A DNA stretch of 64,000 nucleotides from CADEFQ01 sp050249415 (lineage in GTDB: Bacteria; Pseudomonadota; Gammaproteobacteria; Steroidobacterales; Steroidobacteraceae), in contig JBFWQO010000007.1 of assembly GCA_050249415.1 (NCBI GenBank), forward strand, positions 124,001 to 188,000, written 5' to 3'. A model generated the notes under the pieces. That model had not been told where the DNA came from. It was given only the letters and a program-made list of their open reading frames with translations, and made no database searches. The position numbers were made by a program, and so were the translations under genes. Shown here piece after piece: positions 17,146-24,696 of this stretch (positions are counted from its first letter, which is position 1; each line of letters starts with the position of its first letter).

Positions 17146-17245
17146 CGGCCGGGCCGTGCAAGAATCCGGGCGTTCCCGCTAGTTTCTCCACTTCCACGCG
17201 GCGGCTGCTTGCGCATACTTGGCCGTACGCACGAAAGGTATCCAC

Positions 17246-17722
17246 ATGGCACGCGGCATCAACAAAGTCATCCTGATCGGCAACCTCGGGCAGGATCCCG
17301 AAACGCGCGCCATGCCCTCCGGCAGTTCCGTCACGAACCTGCGGATCGCGACGAGCGAGTCCTGGAAGGACAAGCAGAGCGGCGAAATGAAGGAGCGCAC
17401 CGAGTGGCACAGCGTCGCGATGTTCGGCCGCCTCGCCGAGATCGCGGGCGAGTACCTGCGCAAGGGCTCGCAGGTCTACATCGAAGGCAGCCTGCGCACC
17501 CGCAAGTGGCAGGACAAGCAGGGCAACGACCGCTACACCACCGAGATCATCGCCAACGAGATGCAGATGCTCGGTTCCCGCGGTGGCGGTGGTGCCGCGG
17601 GTGGCGGGCAGGGCGGTGGCCAGGGCGCCGGGCGTAACCGGGGCGGTGACGACGAATATGCCCAGTCGCCCGTCACGAGTTCGACCGAGAAAGACGATTT
17701 CGACGACGATATTCCGTTCTAA
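17246..17722 (+). CDS. ssb: Single-stranded DNA-binding protein SSB
   Basis: Homotetrameric ssDNA-binding protein of replication and repair, 158 residues. OB-fold at 1-110 (ARGINKVILIGNLGQDPE, WHSVAMFGRLAEIAGEYLRKGSQVYIEG, TEIIANEMQMLG), a Gly/Gln-rich linker, and the conserved acidic tip DDFDDDIPF that recruits partner proteins. The start ATG 17246 has AAAGG 7 nt upstream; nine extra upstream codons in the open frame are excluded. In many gammaproteobacteria ssb sits next to uvrA; here about 15.8 kb separates the two starts. Confidence 0.98.
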   Translation: MARGINKVILIGNLGQDPETRAMPSGSSVTNLRIATSESWKDKQSGEMKERTEWHSVAMFGRLAEIAGEYLRKGSQVYIEGSLRTRKWQDKQGNDRYTTEIIANEMQMLGSRGGGGAAGGGQGGGQGAGRNRGGDDEYAQSPVTSSTEKDDFDDDIPF

Positions 17723-17799
17723 GCGATTGATTTTATTTAATAAGATCGCGGGGTGCGGCGCGATTCGGTAAACTACGCCGTTTGCATCGCCCGCTTCCC

Positions 17800-19170
17800 A
17801 TGTCAGGCCGCTATCTCCTCAAGACCTTCGGTTGCCAGATGAACGAGTACGACTCCGCTCGCATGGCGGACGTACTGGACGCGACCGGGGGCTATGAGCC
17901 GACAAATGATCCGGCGCTCGCGGACCTGCTGCTGATGAACACCTGTTCGGTGCGCGAGAAGGCCGAGGACAAGGTTTACTCGCTCCTCGGCGAGTGGCGG
18001 CAACTGAAGGCGGCGCGGCCCGAGGTGCTGATCGGTGTCGCAGGTTGCGTGGCGAGCCAGGAAGGCGAGGCGATCATTGCGCGCGCGCCCTGCGTCGATC
18101 TCGTATTCGGCCCGCAGACCCTGCACCGGTTGCCGGAGATGATCGGCGCGGTCAGGCGCACCGGCCGGCCCGTCGTCGACGTGAGCTTTCCCGAGATCGA
18201 GAAATTCGACCATCTGCCCGCGCCGCGGGCCGGGGGTGCGACCGCGTTCGTCTCGATCATGGAAGGCTGCAGCAAATACTGCAGTTTCTGCGTCGTGCCC
18301 TACACGCGCGGTGACGAGGTGAGCCGGCCGTTCGCGGGCGTGATCGACGAGGTCGGGCGGCTCGCGGCCCAGGGCGTCGTCGAAATCACGCTGCTCGGCC
18401 AGAACGTCAACGCCTACGCCGGCCCGATGGCCGACGGCGCACTGGTCGACCTCGCGACGCTGATCCACCATGTCGCGGCGGTGCGCGGTATCGAGCGCAT
18501 CCGCTTCACGACCTCGCATCCGCTCGAATTCACCGACAGCCTGGTCGAGGCGTACGCGCACGTGCCGCAACTCGCGAATCACCTGCACCTGCCCGTGCAG
18601 AGCGGCTCGGACCGCATCCTCTCGCTGATGAAACGCGGCTATACCACGCTCGAGTACAAGGCGAAGCTTCGCAGGCTGCGCGCAGTGCGGCCCGACATCG
18701 CCGTGAGTACCGACATCATCGTGGGTTTCCCCGGCGAGACCGCACGCGATTTCGACGCGACGCTCGCACTGGTGCGCGATGCCGGCTTCGACCAATCCTA
18801 CAGCTTTCTCTACAGCCGCCGGCCGGGTACCCCTGCCGCCTCGTTGCCCGACGACGTACCACACGAGGAGAAGCAGCAGCGCCTCGCGCGCCTGCAGGCG
18901 CAGCTCGACGCGCAGGCGCGCGCGATCAGCGAATCGATGGTCGGCAGCGTGCAGCGCGTGCTCGTCGAGCGCCCTGCGAAAAAGGATGCACGCGAGCTCG
19001 CCGGCCGGACGGAGAACAACCGCTGGGTGAACTTCCCCGGGCCGGCCGGGCTCGTCGGGCATTTTGTCGATGTCACCGTCACTGCCGCGCTCCGGAATTC
19101 GCTTCGCGGCCGTCTGGCGGAAGGCGGACAGCAGGCGGCGAACGGCGGACAGCCCGAGGCGAGAGCGTGA
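17800..19170 (+). CDS. miaB: MiaB, tRNA-2-methylthio-N6-dimethylallyladenosine synthase
   Basis: Radical-SAM methylthiotransferase that adds the ms2 group to i6A37 of tRNAs. N-terminal UPF0004 domain with cluster Cys in KTFGCQMNEYDSARM, NTCSVREKAEDK and VAGCVASQEG; radical-SAM C-x3-C-x2-C as CSKYCSFC followed by VVPYTRG; C-terminal TRAM domain. 456 residues from ATG 17800; a TTG at 17782 also opens the frame but MSGRYLLKTFGCQMN is the normal start. The final 20 or so codons consist of a heptamer repeat (19117-19151), which makes an unusual AEGGQQAANGGQ tail. The stop overlaps the GTG of ybeZ (GTGA). Confidence 0.97.
   Translation: MSGRYLLKTFGCQMNEYDSARMADVLDATGGYEPTNDPALADLLLMNTCSVREKAEDKVYSLLGEWRQLKAARPEVLIGVAGCVASQEGEAIIARAPCVDLVFGPQTLHRLPEMIGAVRRTGRPVVDVSFPEIEKFDHLPAPRAGGATAFVSIMEGCSKYCSFCVVPYTRGDEVSRPFAGVIDEVGRLAAQGVVEITLLGQNVNAYAGPMADGALVDLATLIHHVAAVRGIERIRFTTSHPLEFTDSLVEAYAHVPQLANHLHLPVQSGSDRILSLMKRGYTTLEYKAKLRRLRAVRPDIAVSTDIIVGFPGETARDFDATLALVRDAGFDQSYSFLYSRRPGTPAASLPDDVPHEEKQQRLARLQAQLDAQARAISESMVGSVQRVLVERPAKKDARELAGRTENNRWVNFPGPAGLVGHFVDVTVTAALRNSLRGRLAEGGQQAANGGQPEARA
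19117..19151 (+). repeat. Tandem heptanucleotide array, five units, in the miaB 3-prime end
   Basis: Five consecutive 7-mers read GCGGAAG, GCGGACA, GCAGGCG, GCGAACG, GCGGACA, followed by GCC. The same type of unit recurs at 45207, 45841 and 47219. Here it is inside the coding frame and encodes the last residues of MiaB. Confidence 0.7.
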
Positions 19171-20177
19171 CGCGGGCGGCCGTGCAGGCGGTACACGAAT
19201 TCGAGCTGGAGCCCGCCGACAACCAGCGCCTCGCGGGACTGTGCGGTCCACTCGACGAGAACCTGAAGCTCGTCGAGTCGCGCCTCGGCGTGCAGATCCG
19301 CCGGCGCGGCAATGTGTTTCGCGTGTCGGGCGAGCAGGCCGATGCGGCGGAGAGCGTCCTGCGCGACTTGTATGAACACGGCGCGGATCCCGCGGGCGGC
19401 GCGACGCCGGAGGAAGTGCATCTCGCGCTGCGCGAACGCGAGCGCGACACGGAGCCGCGTGACCGGCCGCTGCACCCGGAAGTCGGCGGTGACGACGGCA
19501 CGGAAGGCGGCGGCGCGAGCCTGCGCGTACCGCGCGGGCTGATCCGCGCGCGCGGGCCCCACCAGCGCGAGTACGTGCGCAGCATCCTCGGGCGCGACCT
19601 CACTTTCGGCATCGGGCCCGCGGGCACCGGCAAGACGTACCTCGCGGTCGCTTGCGCGGTGGAGGCGCTGCACGCGGATCGTGTCCGCCGCATCGTGCTC
19701 GTGCGGCCCGCCGTGGAAGCCGGCGAGCGGCTCGGTTTCCTGCCGGGCGATCTCACGCAGAAGGTCGACCCCTACCTGCGCCCGATGTACGACGCGCTGT
19801 ACGAAATGATGGGCTTCGACAAGGTGGCGCGCTACATCGAGCGCAACGTGATCGAGGTGGCGCCGCTCGCATTCATGCGCGGCCGCTCGCTCAACGATTC
19901 GTTCGTGATCCTCGACGAGGCGCAGAACACGACGATCGAACAGATGAAGATGTTCCTCACGCGCATCGGCTTCGGCTCGAAGGCCGTCGTCACCGGCGAT
20001 GTCACGCAGACCGACCTGCCGAGCGGCAAGCCCTCGGGCCTGCGCCACGTGATCGACGTATTGCGCGGCGTCGACGGCGTCGCCTTCGCCTTCTTCGACT
20101 CGCAGGATGTCGTGCGCCATCCGCTGGTGCAGCGCATCGTGCAGGCCTACGAAGCGCGCGGTGGCCCGGAACGATGA
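19167..20177 (+). CDS. ybeZ: PhoH-like P-loop ATPase YbeZ
   Basis: PhoH-family nucleotide-binding protein, linked in other bacteria to YbeY and RNA metabolism. 336 residues; GTG start at 19167 overlaps the miaB stop. Seen: a KH-like N-terminal part (LKLVESRLGVQIRRRGN), Walker A GPAGTGKTYLAVACAVE at about 150, RIVLVRPAVEAGERLGFLPG, and Walker B VILDEAQNTT at about 246. Translationally coupled to ybeY by an ATGA overlap; the miaB-ybeZ-ybeY-corC-lnt order is the classic gammaproteobacterial one. Confidence 0.96.
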   Translation: MTRAAVQAVHEFELEPADNQRLAGLCGPLDENLKLVESRLGVQIRRRGNVFRVSGEQADAAESVLRDLYEHGADPAGGATPEEVHLALRERERDTEPRDRPLHPEVGGDDGTEGGGASLRVPRGLIRARGPHQREYVRSILGRDLTFGIGPAGTGKTYLAVACAVEALHADRVRRIVLVRPAVEAGERLGFLPGDLTQKVDPYLRPMYDALYEMMGFDKVARYIERNVIEVAPLAFMRGRSLNDSFVILDEAQNTTIEQMKMFLTRIGFGSKAVVTGDVTQTDLPSGKPSGLRHVIDVLRGVDGVAFAFFDSQDVVRHPLVQRIVQAYEARGGPER

Positions 20178-20638
20178 CTCGAAAGGGACCGTCGCCACTG
20201 CGGCTCGATGTGACATTCGGCGCACGCGCCTGGGCGCCGCCGAAGGCGGCAATGACCCGCTGGGCATCCGCGGCGCTCGGCCGGGCCGGCGCCGGGCGCG
20301 AACTCGCGGTGCGTGTCGTCGCGCCGCGGGAGAGCCGGCGATTGAATGCCGCCTGGCGCGGCAAGGACGAGCCGACCAACGTGCTCGCGTTTCCGGCGGC
20401 GCATGGAGCGGCGCAGGCGCTCGGCGATCTCGTGATCTGCGCGGCCATCGTGCGCGCCGAGGCGCGCCGGCAGGGCAAGCCGCTCGCCGCGCACTGGGCG
20501 CACCTCGTCGTGCACGGCGCGCTGCACCTCGCGGGTTACGACCACGTGCGCGACGCGGACGCCGAACGCATGGAGCGACGCGAGGTCGCGGTGCTGCGCC
20601 GGCTCGGCATCCCGAACCCCTACCTCGCCGGAACCTGA
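20174..20638 (+). CDS. ybeY: YbeY, endoribonuclease / rRNA maturation factor
   Basis: Metal-dependent single-strand RNase needed for 16S rRNA 3-prime maturation and ribosome quality control. 154 residues. The zinc-binding signature H-G-x-L-H-L-x-G-Y-D-H is present as HGALHLAGYDH, followed by DADAERME; the family block NAAWRGKDEPTNVLAFP is intact. ATG 20174 overlaps the ybeZ stop. Confidence 0.97.
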   Translation: MTRKGPSPLRLDVTFGARAWAPPKAAMTRWASAALGRAGAGRELAVRVVAPRESRRLNAAWRGKDEPTNVLAFPAAHGAAQALGDLVICAAIVRAEARRQGKPLAAHWAHLVVHGALHLAGYDHVRDADAERMERREVAVLRRLGIPNPYLAGT

Positions 20639-20639
20639 C

Positions 20640-21530
20640 ATGGCCCATGACAAGAACGATTCCAACGACGGCAACGTCACCGGCCGCTGGCTGAAGCGCC
20701 TGAAGCGTTCCGTGGCCGGTGCGCCGGAGGATCGCGAGTCGCTGCTCGACAGCCTGCGCGAAGCGAACGTGCGCGGGCTGCTCGACGCCGACGCGCTCGG
20801 CATGATCGAGGGGGTGCTCGACGTGGCCGACCTGCGCGTGCGCGACATCATGGTGCCGCGCGCGCAGATGGCGTTCGTGCGGCGCAATGATCCGCCCTCG
20901 GTCACGTTGCCCACGGTCGTCGAATCGGGCCATTCGCGCTTTCCGGTGATGGACGACGATCGCGACGACATCGTCGGCATCCTGCTCGCCAAGGACCTGC
21001 TGCGTGTCTACGCCGAGGGGGGCGCGGCGCAGTTCGATATCCGCGAATGCATGCGGCCCGCGGTGTTCGTGCCCGAGGCGAAGCGCGTCAACGTGCTGCT
21101 GAAGGAGTTTCGCGGCAATCGCAACCACATGGCGATCGTCGTCGACGAATACGGCGGCGTCGCGGGCCTCGTGACGATCGAGGACGTGATCGAGCAGATC
21201 GTCGGCGAGATCGACGACGAATTCGACGTCGAGGAGGACGTGAATATCCGCCGCGACGCCGAGCGCCAGTACACGGTGCGCGGCGTCACGCTGATCGAGG
21301 AGTTCAACGAGTATTTCGGCACGCAGTTCCCCGACGACGAGTTCGATACCGTGGCGGGGCTCGTGATGAAGGAGTTCGGTCGCCTGCCGCGCCGCGGCGA
21401 TACCGTCGCGATCGCGGGCATCGAGTTTCGCGTGATGCGTGCCGACCGGAGGCGCGTCGAGAGCCTGCGCGTCGCGACACCCACCGACGTGCTGCCGCCC
21501 GGGGAACGGGCCGCGCGTGGCGAGGGCTGA
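20640..21530 (+). CDS. corC: CorC/YbeX-type CBS-domain protein
   Basis: Soluble CBS-pair protein of the HlyC/CorC family, associated with Mg2+/Co2+ efflux and ribosome maturation. 296 residues. Seen: VADLRVRDIMVPRAQM opening the first CBS motif, SGHSRFPVMDDDRDDIVGIL, the second CBS at NHMAIVVDEYGGVAGLVTIEDVIEQIVGEI, and a C-terminal CorC_HlyC transporter-associated domain (EFNEYFGTQFPDDEFDTVAG). No N-terminal DUF21 membrane domain. ATG is 1 nt after the ybeY stop; the end overlaps lnt by 14 nt. Confidence 0.95.
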   Translation: MAHDKNDSNDGNVTGRWLKRLKRSVAGAPEDRESLLDSLREANVRGLLDADALGMIEGVLDVADLRVRDIMVPRAQMAFVRRNDPPSVTLPTVVESGHSRFPVMDDDRDDIVGILLAKDLLRVYAEGGAAQFDIRECMRPAVFVPEAKRVNVLLKEFRGNRNHMAIVVDEYGGVAGLVTIEDVIEQIVGEIDDEFDVEEDVNIRRDAERQYTVRGVTLIEEFNEYFGTQFPDDEFDTVAGLVMKEFGRLPRRGDTVAIAGIEFRVMRADRRRVESLRVATPTDVLPPGERAARGEG

Positions 21531-23022
21531 GGCGACGCGCCGTCGCCTGCGCCTCGCGGCCGCCGCCGCCGCGGGCGCGTCGGTGGCGCTGGCGTTTGCG
21601 CCGTTCGGCCTGTGGCCGTTCGCGATACTCGGCCCCGCGGTCCTGGTCGCGCTGTGGGACGACGCCGCTCCCCGCGCGGCCGCTGCGCTCGGCTTCTGGT
21701 TCAACGCGGGCACCTTCGCGGCGGGCACCTACTGGCTCTACATCAGCATCCATACGTTCGGCGCGGCGCCCGTGTGGATCGCGTTCCTGCTGATGCTCGG
21801 GCTCGTCGCGATCATGGGTGCCTACCATGCGGCGCTCGGCTATGCCGTGGCGCGCTGGCTGCCCGCACGGGGCGCCTGGCGCTGGCTCGCCGGGATTCCC
21901 GCCGCGTGGCTGCTCGTCGAATGGCTGCGCGGCTGGTTCCTGTCGGGCTTCTCCTGGCTGTCGCTCGGCTACTCGCAGACCGATACCGTGCTCGCGCGGC
22001 TCGCGCCGGTCGGCGGCGTGTACCTCTTGTCCGCGATGCTCCTCGTGATGGCCGGTGCGCTCGTCATGCTGTTGCGCGCCCGCGAAGCGCGCGCGCGCGG
22101 CATCGCGCTCGCCGCACTCGCACTGCCGTGGCTCGCCGCGCTCGCGCTCGATCGCGACTGGACGCGACCGGCAGGGCCGCCCGTCGGGGTCGCCGTGCTG
22201 CAGGGCGCGATTCCGCAGGACCTCAAGTGGCTCGAGGCCAATCGCGGGACGACGCTCGCGCTGTATGCGAAGCTGACACGCGAGGCGCTGGGCGTGCCCC
22301 TGATCGTGATGCCGGAATCGGCGTTGCCGGATCTCGCCAACAATCTCGTGCCGTTTCTCGGCGGGCTCTACAGCGAGGCGAGCGCGCGCGGGTCTGCGCT
22401 CGTGCTGGGCCTCGTGCGCGCCTCCGACGATGGCACGCGCTACTTCAACTCGGTCGCTGCGCTCGGCGAGAAGGGCGTGCAGTGGTACGACAAGCATCAT
22501 CTCGTGCCGTTTGCGGAGTTCTTTCCCGTCCCCGCGTTCGTGCGCCGCTGGCTGCGCCTCCTGAGCCTGCCTTATTCGGATTTCACGCGCGGGCCCGCCG
22601 TGCAGGCGCCGCTCGAGGCGGCGGGCCTCGCGCTCGCGGCGGGCGTCTGTTACGAGGATGCCTACGGCAGCACGCTTGCGCGCGAAATCGCCGGCGCCGA
22701 TGCGCTCGTCAATGTCACGAACGACGCGTGGTTCGGCCACTCGACCGCACGGTTCCAGCATTTCCAGATTGCACGGCTGCGGGCCATCGAGTCGGGGCGC
22801 TACATGGTGCGCGCCGCGAACGACGGCATTTCCGCGGTCATCGGGCCCCGCGGCGAGGTGGTCGCGGAGGCCCCCGAGTACACGGCGACCGTGCTGCGGG
22901 CGTCCATCACGCCGCGTCGCGGCCTGCCGCCCTATGCCCGTGTCGGCAATTACGGCATCGTCACGCTGGCGGGGCTCGCATTCGCCGCGGCGCTCTACAC
23001 GCAAACGAGGCGCAGGACATGA
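21517..23022 (+). CDS. lnt: Apolipoprotein N-acyltransferase Lnt
   Basis: Inner-membrane enzyme that N-acylates the N-terminal Cys of lipoproteins. 501 residues: six or so N-terminal membrane helices (FAPFGLWPFAILGPAVLVAL onward), then a nitrilase-like periplasmic domain. Catalytic residues are visible: E267 in VMPESALP, K326 in YDKHHLVPFAEFFP, C378 in GVCYEDAYG. The only start compatible with domain length is GTG 21517, with GGGGAACGG upstream, giving a 14-nt overlap with corC. The end overlaps an ATGA that opens the htrA reading frame. Confidence 0.96.
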   Translation: MARAEATRRRLRLAAAAAAGASVALAFAPFGLWPFAILGPAVLVALWDDAAPRAAAALGFWFNAGTFAAGTYWLYISIHTFGAAPVWIAFLLMLGLVAIMGAYHAALGYAVARWLPARGAWRWLAGIPAAWLLVEWLRGWFLSGFSWLSLGYSQTDTVLARLAPVGGVYLLSAMLLVMAGALVMLLRAREARARGIALAALALPWLAALALDRDWTRPAGPPVGVAVLQGAIPQDLKWLEANRGTTLALYAKLTREALGVPLIVMPESALPDLANNLVPFLGGLYSEASARGSALVLGLVRASDDGTRYFNSVAALGEKGVQWYDKHHLVPFAEFFPVPAFVRRWLRLLSLPYSDFTRGPAVQAPLEAAGLALAAGVCYEDAYGSTLAREIAGADALVNVTNDAWFGHSTARFQHFQIARLRAIESGRYMVRAANDGISAVIGPRGEVVAEAPEYTATVLRASITPRRGLPPYARVGNYGIVTLAGLAFAAALYTQTRRRT

Positions 23023-23090
23023 AAAATGGAACCGAACGGCAGGCTGTGCGGTCTATTTGCAGCACCGACATCCTGACAGGTCTACGACAT

Positions 23091-24584
23091 ATGGCATCAC
23101 AGCCCATGGCGCGGCGCGTATTCGCGGTTGCGATCCTGTGCGGCGCGCTCGCCGCGTGCTCACCCAAGTCATCCACCGCGGCGGCGACACCGCCGGCCAC
23201 GAGCAGTGCCGTCGCGTCCACTGCTGCGCCTGCACCCGCATCCGCGGCAGCCCCGATGGTCCAGGGCTTGCCCGACTTCACGGCCATCGTGCAGAAGTAC
23301 GGGCCGGCGGTCGTCAACATCGATGTCGTGAGCCGCCAGGATGCGCGCGGTGGCATCCAGGGTCCCCCGGGGATGTCGCCCGACGATCCGTTCTACGACT
23401 TCTTCCGCCGCTTCGGCATTCCGACGCCGCGCGGCGGCAACATGCCACCGACCCGTGGCGAGGGCTCCGGTTTCATCGTGACACCGGACGGGTACATCCT
23501 GACGAACGCCCACGTGATCGACGATGCGACCGATGTGACCGTGCGCCTGACCGATCGGCGCGAGTTCACCGCCAAGGTCATCGGCAGCGACAAGCGTACC
23601 GATGTCGCGGTGATCAAGATCGACGCGAAGGATCTGCCCACGGTGCGGATCGGCGACCCGAGCCAGCTGCGCACGGGCCAGTGGGTGATTGCGATCGGCT
23701 CGCCGTTCGGCTTCGACAACAGCGTGACGGCCGGCATCGTGAGCGGCATCTCGCGCTCGCTGCCCGACGACAACTACGTGCCGTTCATCCAGACCGACGT
23801 CGCCGTGAATCCCGGCAACTCGGGCGGCCCGCTGTTCAACCTCAACGGCGAGGTGATCGGCATCAACTCGCAGATCTACAGCCGCAGCGGCGGTTACATG
23901 GGCCTGTCGTTCGCGATCCCGATCGATGTCGCGGCCAGGGTGCGCGATCAGCTGATCAAGACCGGCCACGTGAGCCGCGGCCGCATCGGCGTGACCGTGC
24001 AGGAAGTGAATGCGCAGTTTGCGGATTCATTCGGGCTCGACCGGCCCCGCGGTGCGCTCGTCAGCTCGGTCGAAGAGGACGGTCCCGGCGACAAGGGCGG
24101 GCTCGAGCCCGGCGACGTGATCCTGTCGGTGGACGGCAATGCGGTGGAACGGTCGGCGCAGTTGCCGGGCATCATCGCGGGCATCAAGCCGGGCACCAGG
24201 GCGACCCTCGAGGTCTGGCGCAACAAGGCGACGAAGCGCATTACCGTGAAAGTCGGGGAGCTCGACGAACCGATGCAGAAGGTCGCGATGCGCGACGGCG
24301 AGGACGCCGACAAGTATGCCGAGCTCGGGATTGCGGTGCGCCCGCTCGATCCGCGCGAGAAGTCGCAGGTCGAAACGAGCGGCGATCTCGTGATCGTGGG
24401 GGTCGAGGGATCGGCTGCCCTGGCGGGCCTGCAGCGCGGCGACATCATCCTCGGCGCGAACGGCGCGGACGTCTCGACGGTGAAGGAGCTGCGGGACGCG
24501 GTGCGCAAGTCCGGCAAGGCCGTGGCCTTGCGGATACAGCGCAACGGTACCGAGATCTTCGTGCCGGTGCGGATCGGGGAATAG
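23091..24584 (+). CDS. HtrA/DegP-type periplasmic serine protease (Do family)
   Basis: Envelope protease/chaperone of the DegP-DegQ-MucD family. Chymotrypsin-like domain with triad H141 (TNAHVID), D171 (RTDVAVIKID) and S244 (NPGNSGGPLF), followed by two PDZ domains (GRIGVTVQEVN, LEPGDVILSVDG; LQRGDIILGANG). Start: ATG 23091 gives VFAVAILCGALAAC, a lipobox-like signal, so the protein may be a lipoprotein or processed by signal peptidase. An earlier in-frame ATG at 23019 overlaps the lnt stop and would place a long polar segment before the signal; ATG 23106 is also possible. 497 residues, normal for the family. Its placement after lnt, before leuS, is not the E. coli order. Confidence 0.95.
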   Translation: MASQPMARRVFAVAILCGALAACSPKSSTAAATPPATSSAVASTAAPAPASAAAPMVQGLPDFTAIVQKYGPAVVNIDVVSRQDARGGIQGPPGMSPDDPFYDFFRRFGIPTPRGGNMPPTRGEGSGFIVTPDGYILTNAHVIDDATDVTVRLTDRREFTAKVIGSDKRTDVAVIKIDAKDLPTVRIGDPSQLRTGQWVIAIGSPFGFDNSVTAGIVSGISRSLPDDNYVPFIQTDVAVNPGNSGGPLFNLNGEVIGINSQIYSRSGGYMGLSFAIPIDVAARVRDQLIKTGHVSRGRIGVTVQEVNAQFADSFGLDRPRGALVSSVEEDGPGDKGGLEPGDVILSVDGNAVERSAQLPGIIAGIKPGTRATLEVWRNKATKRITVKVGELDEPMQKVAMRDGEDADKYAELGIAVRPLDPREKSQVETSGDLVIVGVEGSAALAGLQRGDIILGANGADVSTVKELRDAVRKSGKAVALRIQRNGTEIFVPVRIGE

Positions 24585-24594
24585 CATGGAGCAT

Positions 24595-24667
24595 GGTGCC
24601 GGGGCTTCGGTTGTTCGGTTATTTGCGCGCAGCCGGCAAAAAAACCAAAAACCGAATCCCCCGCACC
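24595..24667. repeat. Dispersed palindromic repeat, degenerate copy
   Basis: The left arm 24595-24625 is identical over 31 nt to the left arm of the element at 39802. The right arm 24637-24667 is a decayed inverse copy that matches the intact right arm at 25 of 31 positions and has become A-rich. The loop is 11 nt. It lies in the 112-bp gap between the convergent htrA and CocE stops, so it could also act as a transcription terminator for htrA (inference). Confidence 0.8.
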
Positions 24668-24696
24668 CATAAGGGAGCGACCCGTAACACGATGAA

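Noticed and set aside
17723..17760. AT-rich stretch after ssb as a terminator
   Set aside because: Only a 5-bp GCGAT/ATCGC pairing around an AT-rich loop; too weak to call.
21517..21530. Possible corC-lnt frameshift fusion
   Set aside because: The 14-nt overlap with separate complete domains is ordinary operon coupling.
18810..21728. 972-codon minus-strand frame opposite miaB-ybeZ-ybeY-corC
   Set aside because: Covers four real genes; antisense artefact.
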